NCBI GenBank assembly: GCA_029204225.1
Contig: CM055102.1
Location: 7,488,496 to 7,552,495, forward strand
Origin: Diphasiastrum complanatum
Lineage: Eukaryota; Streptophyta; Lycopodiopsida; Lycopodiales; Lycopodiaceae
Reading direction: 5' to 3'
DNA: 64,000 nt
The notes under the pieces were generated by a model, which did not search any database, was not told the DNA's origin, and saw only the letters and a program-made list of their open reading frames with translations. The stretch's first letter is position 1. The number at the start of each line of letters is the position of its first letter. Made by a program: the position numbers and the translations under genes. Positions 32,639 through 44,922 of this stretch are shown here, piece by piece.

Positions 32639-35457
32639 ATGAGTTTCAAACTTTCCAAGAGTGACAAATATTCTATCATCAACGTCTCTCATGGGGATCT
32701 TCAGAGTGTCGGCTTTCCTAATCTCAGAGAGACAATCCATAGAAAGGGCACCAGCTATGATGCCAAGTACTTTACCAAGTTTTTGACAGACGACGGCAAA
32801 ACCATTGCCCAAACCAACGACAGGATCGCTATCCGCCTCATCACGGATCCCCATCTACGGGCCGCCTCAGAGATCCTCGTCACCATGGTCGTAGTACATA
32901 CCACCAAGATGGATCGCATCCCACCGAGCGATCTCTTCTCTCTGACTCTCACCACAGACGACCCCACTCAAAATTATAAGTGGGCTGACAAGGTAGCGGA
33001 GAAGCTGTGCAGAGCTCTGAAAGCCCGCAAATCAACTACCAAATGTGGGTATCTCCTCCACATGTTGGTCACCAAGCAATTGGGGTCTAACGCGGCTGCT
33101 GCCATCAAGGAGCTGGATGTTGTTTATCCAAGCACAAAAAAGCGAGCCACCCCCCAACCAATAGCAGAACCAATCTCACCAGCCCCACCTACTAAGAAGC
33201 AGAAATAGAAACCATCTCAGGTCACAACGGAGGTCCTAGAGTAGCAGATGGCCTTACTTCACCAGGCCCAACAATGCTGACAAGCAGTAGCAGCCGCAAC
33301 AGCCGCAGCAGGTAGCTCCGAAACGGCAAGCACTTACGGCTCTGATCCTATGGGCATGATTCCGTCCACACATACAATCTTCTCGCCATCACTTGCTCCC
33401 ACACTCCCACCCCCACCCCCACCGTTTACTACCACCTCCACACCCTCACACTCTCAACACGGGCTTCCCTTCCACACTTCCACAAAAGCCCTCCCCTATA
33501 CAAATCTCCACCCTACTTGACTCCACAGTCAACGTAGATAATTTTGTATTACAATTACTAACTGCATTACCATCAACCACTGTCACCACTAACCCAATCC
33601 CACACTCTCCGCCACATAGTACCTCCCCACCCCTCAATCCACAATCACCTCCACCTACCTTTCATACACCTCCATCTAGCCTTGTTCCTAATTTTCTACC
33701 ATTTAGCCCCATGTCGTATCCTAACTACACACGCACCCTCCCTGACATTGGTCCTTGGGAGCAGTTACCCCTTACAGCCCAAAAAGCGGTATGGTTGGTG
33801 AATGAGCTCCAATACAATCTATTCGGCACCCTAGGGGGACAGTATATTATGCGACAATGTGACGATGGTGCTATGGCGGACCTTCAGAAAGAAAAAACAA
33901 GTCTGGAGGAGGAAAACAAACAACAACAGCTGCAGATCTAGAACCTCACGAATTACAATCAACAACAGCAGCAAATGCTACTCCATCTCCAGAACCAGCT
34001 CCAATTGAAGGTATCCAACATGCAGCAAATTATCGATACCCTCAAAGCCGAGAAGGATGAGGCTGTAGCAGATTCACAAGCAGCACATTCTGCTATGAAG
34101 GAATAGTTGAAGGATTTCAACGACTTCGCACCACTAGCTATTCCTGAGGGAACTGCCATACCAGTGGTGGCCTATCAAACGCTGGTCCAAAAGCTGAAAG
34201 CCATGATGAAGCAACACTCAAAATTACAACAATCATACATTGCTTCCGTCGAGGCCCTAAACCAATACATAGCCACCCTGGAAGAACGCTTAAAGGCTGC
34301 TGTCCAGTCGACACCATCGGTTCATGCAGAGCACGCCCAATTCCATGATTCGGGGCACCACTTTGATGGACCAGATGGTGGAGATGGAGCAGGATTTCAA
34401 CAGCCTCCTCCTGCCACTCAAGGCTCCACATTTCAAGGGCAACCCAGAGGGCAAGGAGCTCAAACACCAACCAATCCATCGGGCTCTGGGGGTACCAGCT
34501 CCCAACATTTTCTATTCCCTTCCACCGCTTCTAACCCCCTCGACACCACTAACCCCACCTTCATTCCACGACAATTTTCTCCTGAGTCACAAAGAATTGC
34601 AGAAGCTAACCCCTCGCCTCCTCCATCTCCTGCTCCCGATCCACAAATCGAACACGAGATTGCCTCTGAAGCCCCAACCATCCAGCACAGAATCACGACC
34701 ACAGAACCAAGCAAGAAGTTGCGCGTCTCTCAGCAACAATGAAAGAGCGAGGTGGCTACATACTGCCAGATTTGGACCAGTGTCAGACACATAAAGTAGC
34801 AGTCAAACTTCTGGATCCACAACCTCTTTGGCGTCATCAGCTCTTCCTGCAAAGTAAGACCTCAATGGCACGGTATCTCGAAGCTCCCTCCTACAAGCGC
34901 ACCAATCAATATTACTATCCAATAGCGAGGCAAGAACCGTTTCCTGCTACCAAGGACAAAAACAGAATCTTTTGGCCTAAGCTCATAGGCGTGGATACCG
35001 GCAACTTAGCCGAAGACATGGTCACCAACTGTCGAATATTTTACTAGAAGCGCCATGACAATCTTAGTCGCGATGTCAGATAATTGCGGCCTAGTGGCAT
35101 TTCTGACAGAACTCAGAGGTTTTTTGGGATCGAGGGTTACCCCCAATTGCCCTTGACATCAATAAACCCTTGCGGATGCAAGACGACCATATCAACATTG
35201 CAAGACTCTATTATCGCGCTGCACTCACTTCCGCCCTGCATGTTGATATAGTGGAGCTATGAAAAACCCATAACTTTCTCCAGGGTATGCTCCATTACTA
35301 CAAACCCATGCCCTTCCTAAACAAATTACGGTGGCAAATTATGGAGGGCATCGGCACGACAATCTACCACTCCCGACAACAACAATCTCATCTCCAAGAA
35401 GCACAAAAGATCCAGGACGAAAAGGCGTCAATTGGTGTGGGACCACCAATCCAATAA
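32639..35457 (+). pseudogene. Element H degenerate structural protein
   Basis: Not recognised by sequence. An N-terminal domain of about 190 residues (32639-33208) has a mixed alpha/beta look (ITDPHLRAASEILVTMVVVH). A Pro/Thr/Ser-rich region follows (33380-33760), then a coiled coil rich in Gln/Glu/Lys (33860-34300; LQKEKTSLEEENKQQQLQI), another Pro/Ser-rich part, and a C-terminal domain (34739-35457) ending KIQDEKASIGVGPPIQ stop just before the purine tract. At least two frameshifts (33208-33393, about 34740 and about 35150) and stops at 33206, 33242, 33278, 33939, 34104 and 35045 break it. Most stops are TAG next to Gln-rich text. A structural or gag-like role is inferred from position only. 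Confidence 0.55.
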
Positions 35458-35468
35458 GGAGGGGATAA
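35458..35468 (+). other. Purine tract of element H
   Basis: GGAGGGGATAA directly before TGTTAGC. Confidence 0.6.
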
Positions 35469-36286
35469 TGTTAGCAACTGTGCTGACACAGAGAAAATAA
35501 AAAAATAATAATAAAACTCTGTGGCATGTGTTTTGTAAGACCACGTATGAGTATCTATCAATAAACTTCAAGCCATGGCATGTGTTTTGTAAGTCCATGA
35601 GTAGAAGCTTCAATAATAATAAAATAGCTTAAACTTTAATTTACAACTTAGACTTAGGAAACTTAAGATTAGAAATATTTTATCTTAAGTTTTCCTAAGT
35701 TAAGAAATTTGAAGTTCTAAATCCTAAATTAGAAGTTCTTGAAAAACTAGAAACAGATTAGTCCCATAAGTTAGTAGACACTTATGGAAGACCCTCCTTG
35801 CCATAAAAGGAGAGGCATTTGCATTGTAACCAACACTTTTGAGATTAAGCTATCTTGCTCTCTATTTTGGAGAATTATCATTCTATGTCATTTGTGTTCC
35901 CTTTGGAAAGGTGCATAGCTTGAGGGAAGGTGCTCGGGCCTCCTCTTGCCTCCTTTTCATCGGTTTATTGTGGCATGTTTTTTATTGCCTATTTGCTTAA
36001 TATTAGCCGCAATATTATTTTATTACCCTTTGGGTGTTAAGTAGAATTTAGATTAAACACCTTGCCAGTTGGGTAAGCCTTAGCAAGGGTTTGTATTTTG
36101 TCACCTAAATAGTTTCATTTCCATTTTGAGCTCTAGTTGGGTAAGCATTAGTGCTTCCGTCATTTCTTGGTTTCGCATTTCTGTTTGAACCTTGGTAGAA
36201 ACTTAAAAAGTGGACGAATCTCTACATCCCTATACTACACCTGTAACTAGATCTAGCCACTACACACACTAGAAATACTTCCAACA
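35469..36286 (+). repeat. 3' LTR of element H
   Basis: About 818 bp, TGTTAGCAACTG...CTTCCAACA, with a TATA-like ATAAAAGG at 35813. No second copy in the window, so the boundary at 36286 rests on the TG..CA rule. Confidence 0.55.
35813..35820 (+). promoter_or_regulatory. TATA-like box in element H LTR
   Basis: ATAAAAGG in CCTTGCCATAAAAGGAGAGG, followed by an untranslated run that resembles an LTR transcription start region. Confidence 0.35.
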
Positions 36287-39200
36287 ACCAGTTTGAGCGC
36301 CGGTTAGATCTCCTTGTAGATTTCACACGTGTGGACTGTCCACAACATGTACTTGTGATCTCCTAAGATGTGTAGATGCACCAAGATCAAGACTAGATTG
36401 AGATTCAAGATCTATCTTTGATTCTATGGCAAAAACACACTACTACATGCATTCAATCACTTCCGATTCTCACTCACACATGTGAGAAGTATTCAAAAAT
36501 TATTCTAAGTAAAAACAAGTTGCTCTCCTTGGGTACAGAGAGAAAATCTCTCTAGGAGAATCATTAAGATATAGAATGATTAAAACTCAACTCTGAGTAT
36601 CCCAGATACTCTTTTGAGTTAAATTCTCATATTTCTAGCACCAAATACAAGAAAATAACATTCATTCATCCTAATAGACTTGTCTATCTCCTATGATAAT
36701 TGGAGATCCAATTCAAATGAAGAACTGTATTCAAGCATCTGCAGACCATAAACTGTAGTAGAATAACATCCACTAGATAAATTAAATTCTCCACAAATAA
36801 AATACTTATCTTGTGAGAATGTCTGTGAGATTCATAGACTCTCAGATAAAATACTGGAGTAGCGAGATTCAAAACACTGATATGAATTCTTACTCAAATA
36901 ATAGATCAGAATTAATCATCACACTTAAGAATCATCACCATTTCTTATAATCCTCTGACAATAATTAAGTAGCTATTTATGATCCGTCAACCATAAATAT
37001 TTAGATTCATATGATTCGTCAATCATAACTTTCTAGAATCCAAAATCATACTTAATCATTTTTAGAATACTGGAGTATATGTCCAGCATAACTCAAGAAA
37101 AGTAAGAGTCATTCCAAAATCTTTTCCAATAGGAAAATATTGGATTTTAGGATTACTCTCCAAACAAGATTCTTTAACAGAAGTGCGAGATTCAAGTTCT
37201 ATAAACAACTGGTAATTAAAGACTGAATGCATACCAAAATGACAATCATCTTCAACTACAAAAAACTTTAGATTACAATCCAGAATCACATCCAGATATC
37301 CAAAGTTCTACCAAAAATCAATTCAGTTATTATTCTTGGATTCATTATGATTCGTTATCCAATTGAGCTCTCTGGGATACAATCACTAATGAGCTGAGTC
37401 TATTCCTTAACTAAGGAATACTAAAATCCAAGAATATTGTATATTCAATGCACATAATTCTAACTGATGAACCTAATAATTCACTAATCATCCGTCTTAC
37501 AAGCAATATAAATCAAAACTATCAGTTTCTGGTGAATCCATATCACATTGATCGTTTTACCAATTAACTTCATCTTGGAATAATCAACTGCTCAAGTTAA
37601 TTGCCAATGATTCAGAAATCTCAAATGTTTAGGTGAAGAATTTAATTATACTAGTATAACGCCACATTTAGATCCTTACCCAAATCATTTATAAGTTAAT
37701 CCATAAATCTTTCATACAAAGATTTGTTAACTCTGCAAGTATCTGCCAAAACAATACTTGATCATATGCTTATGTTCGCTGACTAGGTTAAGTGCACCAG
37801 ATAACCTTAGTAACTAGGATTACACAGTAGATTCATACAAGATTAATCGTGCACATATGAGAATAATCTCACTATGACCCATTACATAACACATTCTTAC
37901 TTGGCAAATTCCTCCAGAACCCACGTATGTTACTCACATATCTCACTGAGATCTTGTAACTCAGCTACAAAATATTTTCTATTTCTCATGAGTAAATAAC
38001 ATATCTGAAAAATCTCTGAGACGAAGAACATTCACTCTCAACAGTTTTCCAATCCCACTTACCTCCAATTACATAATTTCTCCCACTAATCAACCCCTCT
38101 CTGATCCTAGTACTTAAACTAAGATTAGGTTGACCCAATATAGAACTCTCAGATTCTGATCAAACTTACTTCTATTTCAATCAAAATGGAATTAGTAACT
38201 TTTGATCTTTTACTGTACTACTTATAGATAATGATTCAAATTCCAAACTTGTTCTAGATTGTCCACACAATCCCCAGAGAATTTCTCTTATTCGAAAAGT
38301 TTTATTGACAAAACCTATCCAAACATAGTATATGGAATTACATGAATGAAAATTTTACCAATAGGATTTTACTAATTCTTGAACCGTATCTTGTCAGATT
38401 TACTATCTACATAAAGAATACTATTGCCACTCATTCAATCTGGTCATTTCATATTGTTTGACAATTTTAATCAGATTTAACGAGTATCTTGCACAAACGT
38501 TCACTTGACTGATTTCTAGCGATCAACATCGATTAGAAAACTATCACACAAATAATTGATTTCAAATTTTTACCAAATTGAAATTCAACAAAAAAAAAAT
38601 TCAAATTTTAACTTTCAATCTGGGAGTTCCCAACTCCAAAAGTTAAAAGAATGACAGTACAATAAAAACTGTTGGCAATTTCATTGCGGTTCCTTTTGTC
38701 AATTTTAACTTATCTGTCACCAAAAAATAATTTAACTTAGTGAAAACATTGTGACCAATTCTGACTGATAAATTCAGTTTAATCAATTTACTAATCTAAA
38801 CTGATTTCATAGATAACAAAAAAAATGACAAAAATTTTGATTTTTTTGGAAACTCAATTTTTGTTTTATTTTACGTAATTCAAAAATTCTGATGAAAATA
38901 CTGTTAGTACAAAAGGCAATCGAAATCAAAAAAATCAAAATACTGTCCAATTTCTAATGTTACTAACCCAATGTCAAACTGGCATGCAAAGCGCACTACA
39001 TCAGTCACTAAACATCATTACGAAATTTTTTTACGTAAACTTCAGGTTTACGGAATTTGTCAACCATTAACCCTGATTTGTGACCCAATTGTCAGAGCAC
39101 ATGCGTATGACCACTCAAATCGATTGTAAATCCCTCATGCATGTCAGAATCACCCTGAGAATGCAACCAATCCATGCAAGCACAGTACTACAAATTAGGG

Positions 39201-40452
39201 AAATGACTGGCATCCAATCAGAACAATGTCAAATTTTGACGGTTTTACTCACAAAATTGCAAAATTTCAGATGATCATAACTTTGGTTATATGACACCAA
39301 ATTGGGTGCTGTAAAGCTCAGTACAGAGGAGACCAAGTGAACAAGATTCTTGCCACATCTGCTTGCCACCTAGGCTTCACACATGCAAGATCAGAGTGTC
39401 ATAAAATCTGTATTAGGACACATTTACACAAGACAAAATCATGCAAAAGCATGCAAACACCCATTTTAGCCCAAAATTGATGCTACCAACAGTCTTAAAC
39501 GATTAATTTGACCTCCATGAAGCATTCATACTGATCCTAAGATGCAGTATAGGCTAAAAATAAAGATTTCTTGATTTGTAGAAGTCAAAATAGCTTCAAA
39601 CTTGATGGAGATGGTGCATAAGCCACTGGCCATCATTTTATAGGTCTGATAGCTTGCTGGGAAGGTGAAAAAAAATGGTAATCATGCTGTAAATAATTCC
39701 ATAATGATCTCCTTATGGATTTGGAGAGATCCATCCCCCAAAAATCACCAAAAATGGTCATTTTTTAAACTTTTTTGACTTCCTACAAGTTCAATTGCTG
39801 GAATTCTTGGTTCGAACTTCAAGGAAAGCTTCAAAAGACTTTGGTCCACCACTTTACAAGCTCTACATGGTGTTTTACAGCCACCTACTATCCAACTTTA
39901 TGAAAAAACAAGCAAAAATGATGATTTTTGACTATTTTCTGGTTTTTTCATCACAATAAAGTGGAAATTCATGACATACAACTCTTTCTCTAATACATAA
40001 ACCAATTTACAGAATTACAATCATATAATTGGTCTGATATTTCTGGATTTTGGTTCTTACTATCTATTTTGTGCCAAAACCAAGCAATTTTGACCAAAAC
40101 ATAACCTAGAATCATAAATCATTGGAAAGAACCGGCATGCATCATTAATTTCATCACCTTAATGAACCCTAAAATGAAAGTACCCTTGCTGGAAAATTCA
40201 GATCTACCAAAGATTTGATCTACACAAGAAAAAGCTCTAAAAAAGCATTTCAAATTGGCCTTCAAGGACAATTCTCCAAAAAACCACAAAGAATCCCAAG
40301 AGTAATGGATCTTAGCAACATGCACATTGAAACCATGATAGTACACCCACTTGCACCCTTGCTATCCACCTTGGAAGAGAATTCCAATGATCCAATCCGA
40401 AATTTTGACGAAAGGTAGCTCTTCTCCATGTTCTTCAATCTTCGTAAGCCTT
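36287..40452 (-). mobile_element. LARD-like noncoding internal region
   Basis: 4.2 kb with no reading frame above 80 codons and no copia or gypsy motif on either strand. Composition is strongly A+T-rich with many AATCAT/ATGATT words. Its right end is a perfect primer-binding site, so the segment reads as the internal domain of a minus-strand LTR element lacking genes, as in large retrotransposon derivatives. It could equally be a very long leader of an element whose coding part was deleted. The left limit is set only by element H. Confidence 0.45.
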
Positions 40453-40464
40453 GCTCTGATACCA
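40453..40464 (-). other. Primer-binding site next to LARD-like region
   Basis: The minus strand reads TGGTATCAGAGC, a perfect initiator tRNA-Met primer site, at the junction with the putative LTR to the right. Confidence 0.8.
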
Positions 40465-41100
40465 ATATAAGGGAAGCTCACTAAGATCTTGCTTACAAGA
40501 TAAAACACAATGGAAAACACATTAAGGAGCGACCACCCAACCAAGTAGAAGCAATCAATCACTCTAGAAGCTTCACCCCAAGCCAAGGAATAAGAAGCAT
40601 GAAGGTAGATTGAAACCCTAGCAATGAATCAATGACCACAATGAGGAGTAGGACGAGTTTGGCCTCAATATATAGAGCCAAAAGCAACCTGGGCACATAG
40701 CCATGCATAGCCCTAAGTTCCCTATACATAGATTCACCTAGAATAGAGTCCTAAGCATGGACCAACTATTCATAGAATTGCTATTGATAACTCTACACAT
40801 GCATACACTGTCTCATACCTTGTCTAAACTCAATTTAGTGTGTTCTAGGCCTCACAAAGATATTGATTACTTTCGGGTCACATCCAGTATGACGTGGCAT
40901 AACTAACAGCTTGATTTACTAGAGTACCTTGTATCCAAGACTAGGAGTATATTGAATCCTACTTACTGGCCATGGACATAACATTGATCATTCAAAAGGG
41001 CTTCTAGCAGAGATGAAGTTGAGAGTCGAGTCTGAGAGCACAAGAATTACTAATGCTAGGCTAAGTTGTACAAGCTGTGAGCCCCATGATAATTCTCGAA
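40465..41100 (-). repeat. Probable 5' LTR of the LARD-like element
   Basis: It lies immediately outside the primer site. It holds a TATA-like ATATATAG (reversed near 40668) and no genes. No partner copy was recognised to the left, so its outer end is unknown. Confidence 0.4.
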
Positions 41101-41940
41101 ATATGCAAAACCATGTGGGATTTAGTACTTTAGACTCTCTCAACAGGAACCCAAATCTTTATAGATTGGAGTTCATTTACTTGTAAGAGGTAGAATCCAA
41201 ATTGTAAGAGAATTGGATTCACTAACTCGTGGGTATACATAGAGGCCTCCTCCATGAGTTTCCAAGCCCAAGATATTGTAGCAAGATGATGTTAAACTAA
41301 TGGTTGAAAAATTCTTCTATTTGCATTTCAATCTATGTTCCATTTTCATGCATTTAGTTTGAGTACTTATGTTTGAATCTATTGTTGTTGTTTCTTCCTT
41401 CTTTCAAGATTGGTTTTGTGATTAGAATAAGTTAGATGTATAGGGCTTAGTGGCTATTCTTACCCATTCACATTTGATGCTGCTTTGTGCTTGACTCCTT
41501 GAGGAGTTTTTATTGCAAATGTTGAGTGATATTTGTAATAAACACTTTGTAGGATTTGCAGTTCTTAGTTGGATTTCGTTCTGTTGATTCTGCTGATTTC
41601 AGTAGTATTATATTCAATCTCATTCTCTATTTCTTGCATAGATTAGATCAGTAATAATCTACATTCTATAAGAAACCAAAGAAAATTAAAAATAGACTTT
41701 AGAATGTAGGTATATGAGTCTTGACAGATCTCAGATTTAAGTTGAGCTTCCATTATCATTAAAGGATCAAAATCAAGCTATAGATGTGCCGATTGACAAG
41801 CGGGGTATATCACCATTACACTGCAAACCATAGAGTTGAGAAGAATAGCAAAACCCCGTCGGTTGTTGGTTGATAGGAATCTGTTATTATTGTCAATAGA
41901 ATTAGAAGAAAAGTGTGTAGAAGGAATCATCAAACAAAAA
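41101..41940. other. Unannotated, possibly LTR-like
   Basis: No gene. The plus strand has an LTR-like mix (GGGTATACATAGAGGCCTCC near 41223, then T-rich text and TGTAATAAACAC near 41536), but no second copy was found. Confidence 0.3.
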
Positions 41941-42118
41941 AATGCGACCCCTCCCTTCGGCCCCTCCCCTCTCTTTGGCCCACCTTGAAAAATGCAACCC
42001 CTCTCTTCGGCCCTCCCCAAAAAATGTGACCCCTCCCTTCGGCCCTCCTTCTCCCCTCCCTTTGACCCTCCCTTTGGTCCCTCACTTCGACCCTCCCTAC
42101 GACCCCTCCCTTCGGCCC
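41941..42118. repeat. C-rich minisatellite
   Basis: About ten diverged units around CCCTCCCTTCGGCC, with variants CCCTCCCTTTGACC and CCCTCACTTCGACC. The minus strand is a G-rich strand with repeated GGGAGGG runs. The 80-aa frames across it are a by-product. Confidence 0.85.
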
Positions 42119-42169
42119 GTCATCCAGATCATCAATCGTCATCCAAATTGTCGGCCGCTCATAAACGAC

Positions 42170-42640
42170 GGATATACCCATTAGTCAAGAGAATAAAAAC
42201 AAAATGAAGCGTTCTGATGCGTCTCCACCCGTCAGAAAAACAAATATAAAAGAAAAGTCTAATGGGTCTGTAAACGACATGTGTCAATATCAATTTATTC
42301 CATAAGTGATATTTTCTACTCCTCAAATCCCCTTGCTTTCTATTGCAATCTGCGATTTTGCGAACGAATTACAATTTTTTTATCACCTTCAATTATCAGG
42401 ACACTCTCTCTTCTCACGTTAAATATGGTAAAGTTCACTTATGTTGTCAAAGCAATTTTTTTTATCTCCATACAGTCGAAAAAGAAATGTCAAAAAAAAA
42501 TCTGATGGGTCTCAGCCGCGGCGGGTGGAGACCCATTAGAAAAATAAAAACAAACAAAAGTATTCTGATGGGTCTCCACCCACCATGACGGGTGGAGACT
42601 CATTAGGAAAATGAAAATAAACAAAAGTGTTTTGAACTTT
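42170..42640. repeat. Hairpin modules with GATGGGTCTCCACCC
   Basis: Three related modules. GATGCGTCTCCACCCGTCAG lies at 42217. At 42503, GATGGGTCTC is paired with GAGACCCATTAG. At 42569, GATGGGTCTCCACCC is paired with GGGTGGAGACTCATTAG. Each is followed or preceded by AAAATAAAAACAAA and AAAGTGTT-type text. The palindromes could form perfect 10-15 bp stems. Confidence 0.75.
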
Positions 42641-42717
42641 TTCCCAATAAAAAAAAATGTTCTGCTGGGTATTTATTATGTATCTTATTATCTCATTGTA
42701 TTTGGTGTAGGCTTTCT

Positions 42718-43095
42718 ATGCTGTTGAAGCCTACCATCATCCAAGCCTATTGGAAATGCCATGTGATTATACTTGACTATGGCATGGAAATAGTGGAGAA
42801 CCCTAGTACTGATGGGCTTTTAGTGAAAGCCTTCATCATTGTCTCTAAGGTTTATGTGGGCGAGCCTAACTTTTCAATGGATGACGTGGAGACTTTGGGT
42901 GTTATTCGTGGAATATGGATGGTAGACATCATTGCGATTGAGAGTGTCGAGTTTATGACCTGTGGTGCAAATGGATCTGAGTGCTATATTGTTTTGTGTT
43001 GCAAGGACATTGCTCATTTCACCGAGGCATCACCAACTCACGATGCAGATGGCAATTTTTTAAACTTCAGAGGTCAATTGGGTGTAGGAATGATT
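42718..43095 (+). pseudogene. Unrecognised gene or ORF, 5' part, interrupted by copia F
   Basis: A 126-codon frame upstream of the copia F insertion; it ends at the target duplication (codons GGA ATG ATT). Text such as KVYVGEPNFSMDDVETLGVI, RGIWMVDIIAIESVEFMTCG and CYIVLCCKDIAHF looks like a folded protein, but I do not recognise the family. The frame continues on the other side of F. A splice-acceptor-like TTTGGTGTAG precedes at about 42710, so this may be an exon of a longer gene. It has no protein tie to copia. Confidence 0.5.
43091..43095. other. Target-site duplication of copia F, left copy
   Basis: TGATT, identical to 50208-50212. Confidence 0.95.
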
Positions 43096-43750
43096 TGTGA
43101 AAATTGTCAACATTTCCTAGCTAGTTTGAGGCCTAAATTGGCTAAAATTGTAAATAGTTTTGGTTCTGGAGTTTCACACGTGTGAACCAGGCCACAATGT
43201 ATTTATTTACTGTATTTTTTCAGTATGATGAAGTGTCAAACTTCATACCCTTCAAAATGAGACCATTTTGATGTATTTTGGTCATATAAGCCATTTTTAG
43301 CTATTTTTCCTATATAGGGAATATCTAGGGTCAAGTACCTTCTAGAGAGAGGAGAGAGAGTCATCTTCCTCATCCATAAATAGTAGGGAAGTCGTGGAGA
43401 ACAGGTTGGAGAAACCTTTTGTATGCTTCATTGAGATCAATAGATCATTGTCATTGTTTCTTCCTCCATTGAGAGCATTGTTGTGTGTATTGTCTTCAAG
43501 CTATTGTGTATGATCTTAGGTGCTTTCCAAAAGTGGTAGGCTGATGTATTATGGACTGTATAATGTTATTTTGGGCCGCACTTGATGTTTATGGAAGTTT
43601 CCATTTGTGATAAATGCTTTTTGATCAAGTTCTTTGCATTCTAGGTAGCATAGAATGTGTTGCCAATTCCTAGCTTATGTAGTTTGGAGTGCAAGCATTC
43701 AAGCCAATGATCTTGGAGTTTAGATCCACTTAGGATCTGTATTTTTCACA
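43096..43750 (+). repeat. 5' LTR of copia F
   Basis: 655 bp, TGTGAAAATTGTC...TTTTTCACA. It includes CACACGTGTG near 43173 and a TATA-like CCATAAATAG at about 43374. Confidence 0.95.
43374..43383 (+). promoter_or_regulatory. TATA-like box in copia F LTR
   Basis: CCATAAATAG about 280 bp into the LTR, conserved in all three LTR copies. A second candidate, TATATAGG, lies at about 43313. Confidence 0.4.
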
Positions 43751-43765
43751 TGGTATCAGAGCTGG
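43751..43765 (+). other. Primer-binding site of copia F
   Basis: TGGTATCAGAGCTGG directly after the LTR; perfect match to the initiator tRNA-Met consensus. Confidence 0.95.
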
Positions 43766-44922
43766 TTGGCCTCTATTTACAGTAAGTATTCCATTTTTGG
43801 TGATATTTGGATGTTTGATCAAGTTCTAGCATGATTTTGCATTGCTTTGTTGATCAAATCTTACTAACCTTTGTTTTGTGAGTTGAACTTGTGGATCAAA
43901 AGCATATTTCAGGTCTATTGAAGATCAGAGGCTGAAAAGAAACTATTTTGGATCAGATCATAACACCTAATCATTTGTGATTGTGAGGCTTGTGCATATT
44001 CAATACTAACAATGTTCTTTTCAATCCTATTGTTGACAATCTCCATTCTTGGATGAACACTCTCCTTAAGTGGATGAAACTTCTCCTTAAGTGGATGACA
44101 AATGCTCTTTTGAGTGAGTTGTAATTCTCCTAAAGGCTGAGCAAAGCTCCCATTTGGATGAAAGATCCCCTTTTTTGGGTGAACATATTGTAAGCTCCAT
44201 TGTGAAGAGCATATTGTAAAGATTGTCATCAATTTTGGCATAAATTTTGGTGTACTTTGTTGAGCATGTAAGTAACTCTCCTTATGTAATTTGATTGGAG
44301 CATTTGCTGGAAGGTGTTAACCATTATGCAAGTGTGTTTTCAGGTTCTTAACAGGTTGAGGAACATTCTCATGTGAAGTGATCTTAGATCTACATCTAAA
44401 CACCAAGATTTGACAAGATAGTGAAGCTAGTCTTGTGATTCACTAAGTGTGCTCATTCATTCACCTCTAAATCTTGTATTTATCACTTGCTGGAGTTTAT
44501 ATACTTTTAGAAGTGTGGTTTACATGTGGTTTTACAGGTTGAATCAATATCTTAGTGTGTTGATCATATGTTGGTCAAGTTTGTTCATTACTAGGTAATC
44601 TTGGCATCCTAGTTTTGGGTATTTTCTAAGAATGCAAGTAACTCTTCACACCATAACTTGATTTGGTCACTTGCTGGAAAGTTTGAGAGCTTAAGCAAGA
44701 GTGTGTTCAGGTTGGTTTGATTTTGTAATCCATTCTTAGTGTGTGCAAAGTGTTGCATGTGTTTCAATCTTCCTTTCTATGCTTGGAAACCATCTAGGTT
44801 CAAGATAGAAGTGTTTTAGGGTCCTAAATCTTCATAGATCTCTTTATCTATCATTTGTTGAGAGAAAAGTGAGTGCTAAGTGCTTTAGGACAGAACCTAA
44901 AAGTTGAAGAAACATTAGAATC
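43766..44922. other. Leader of copia F, noncoding
   Basis: 1.16 kb before the gag ATG. It repeats a theme (ACTTGCTGGAAAG / CACTTGCTGGAG and GTGTGTTTTCAGGTT-type text, about 44290-44720), including several TTCAGGTT sequences that could serve as splice acceptors. Confidence 0.6.

Larger units (their letters stand above)
32622..36286 (+). mobile_element. Element H: LTR element with an unrecognised gag-like protein, 5' end missing
   Basis: A ~2.8-kb degenerate coding region runs directly into a purine tract (AAGGAGGGGATAA) and an LTR-like segment starting TGTTAGCAAC. No protease, RT or integrase motif is present. The 5' LTR and primer site were lost where it joins the copia fragment at 32621. 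It may be a large non-autonomous element coding only a structural protein. Confidence 0.6.

Noticed and set aside
33446-34790. Long minus-strand frames opposite element H
   Set aside because: They mirror the Pro/Gln-rich plus-strand protein and have no domain; shadows.
41778-42207. Gly/Arg-rich and Pro-rich frames over the C-rich repeat
   Set aside because: Both strands and several phases are open because of the minisatellite unit; no gene-like structure.
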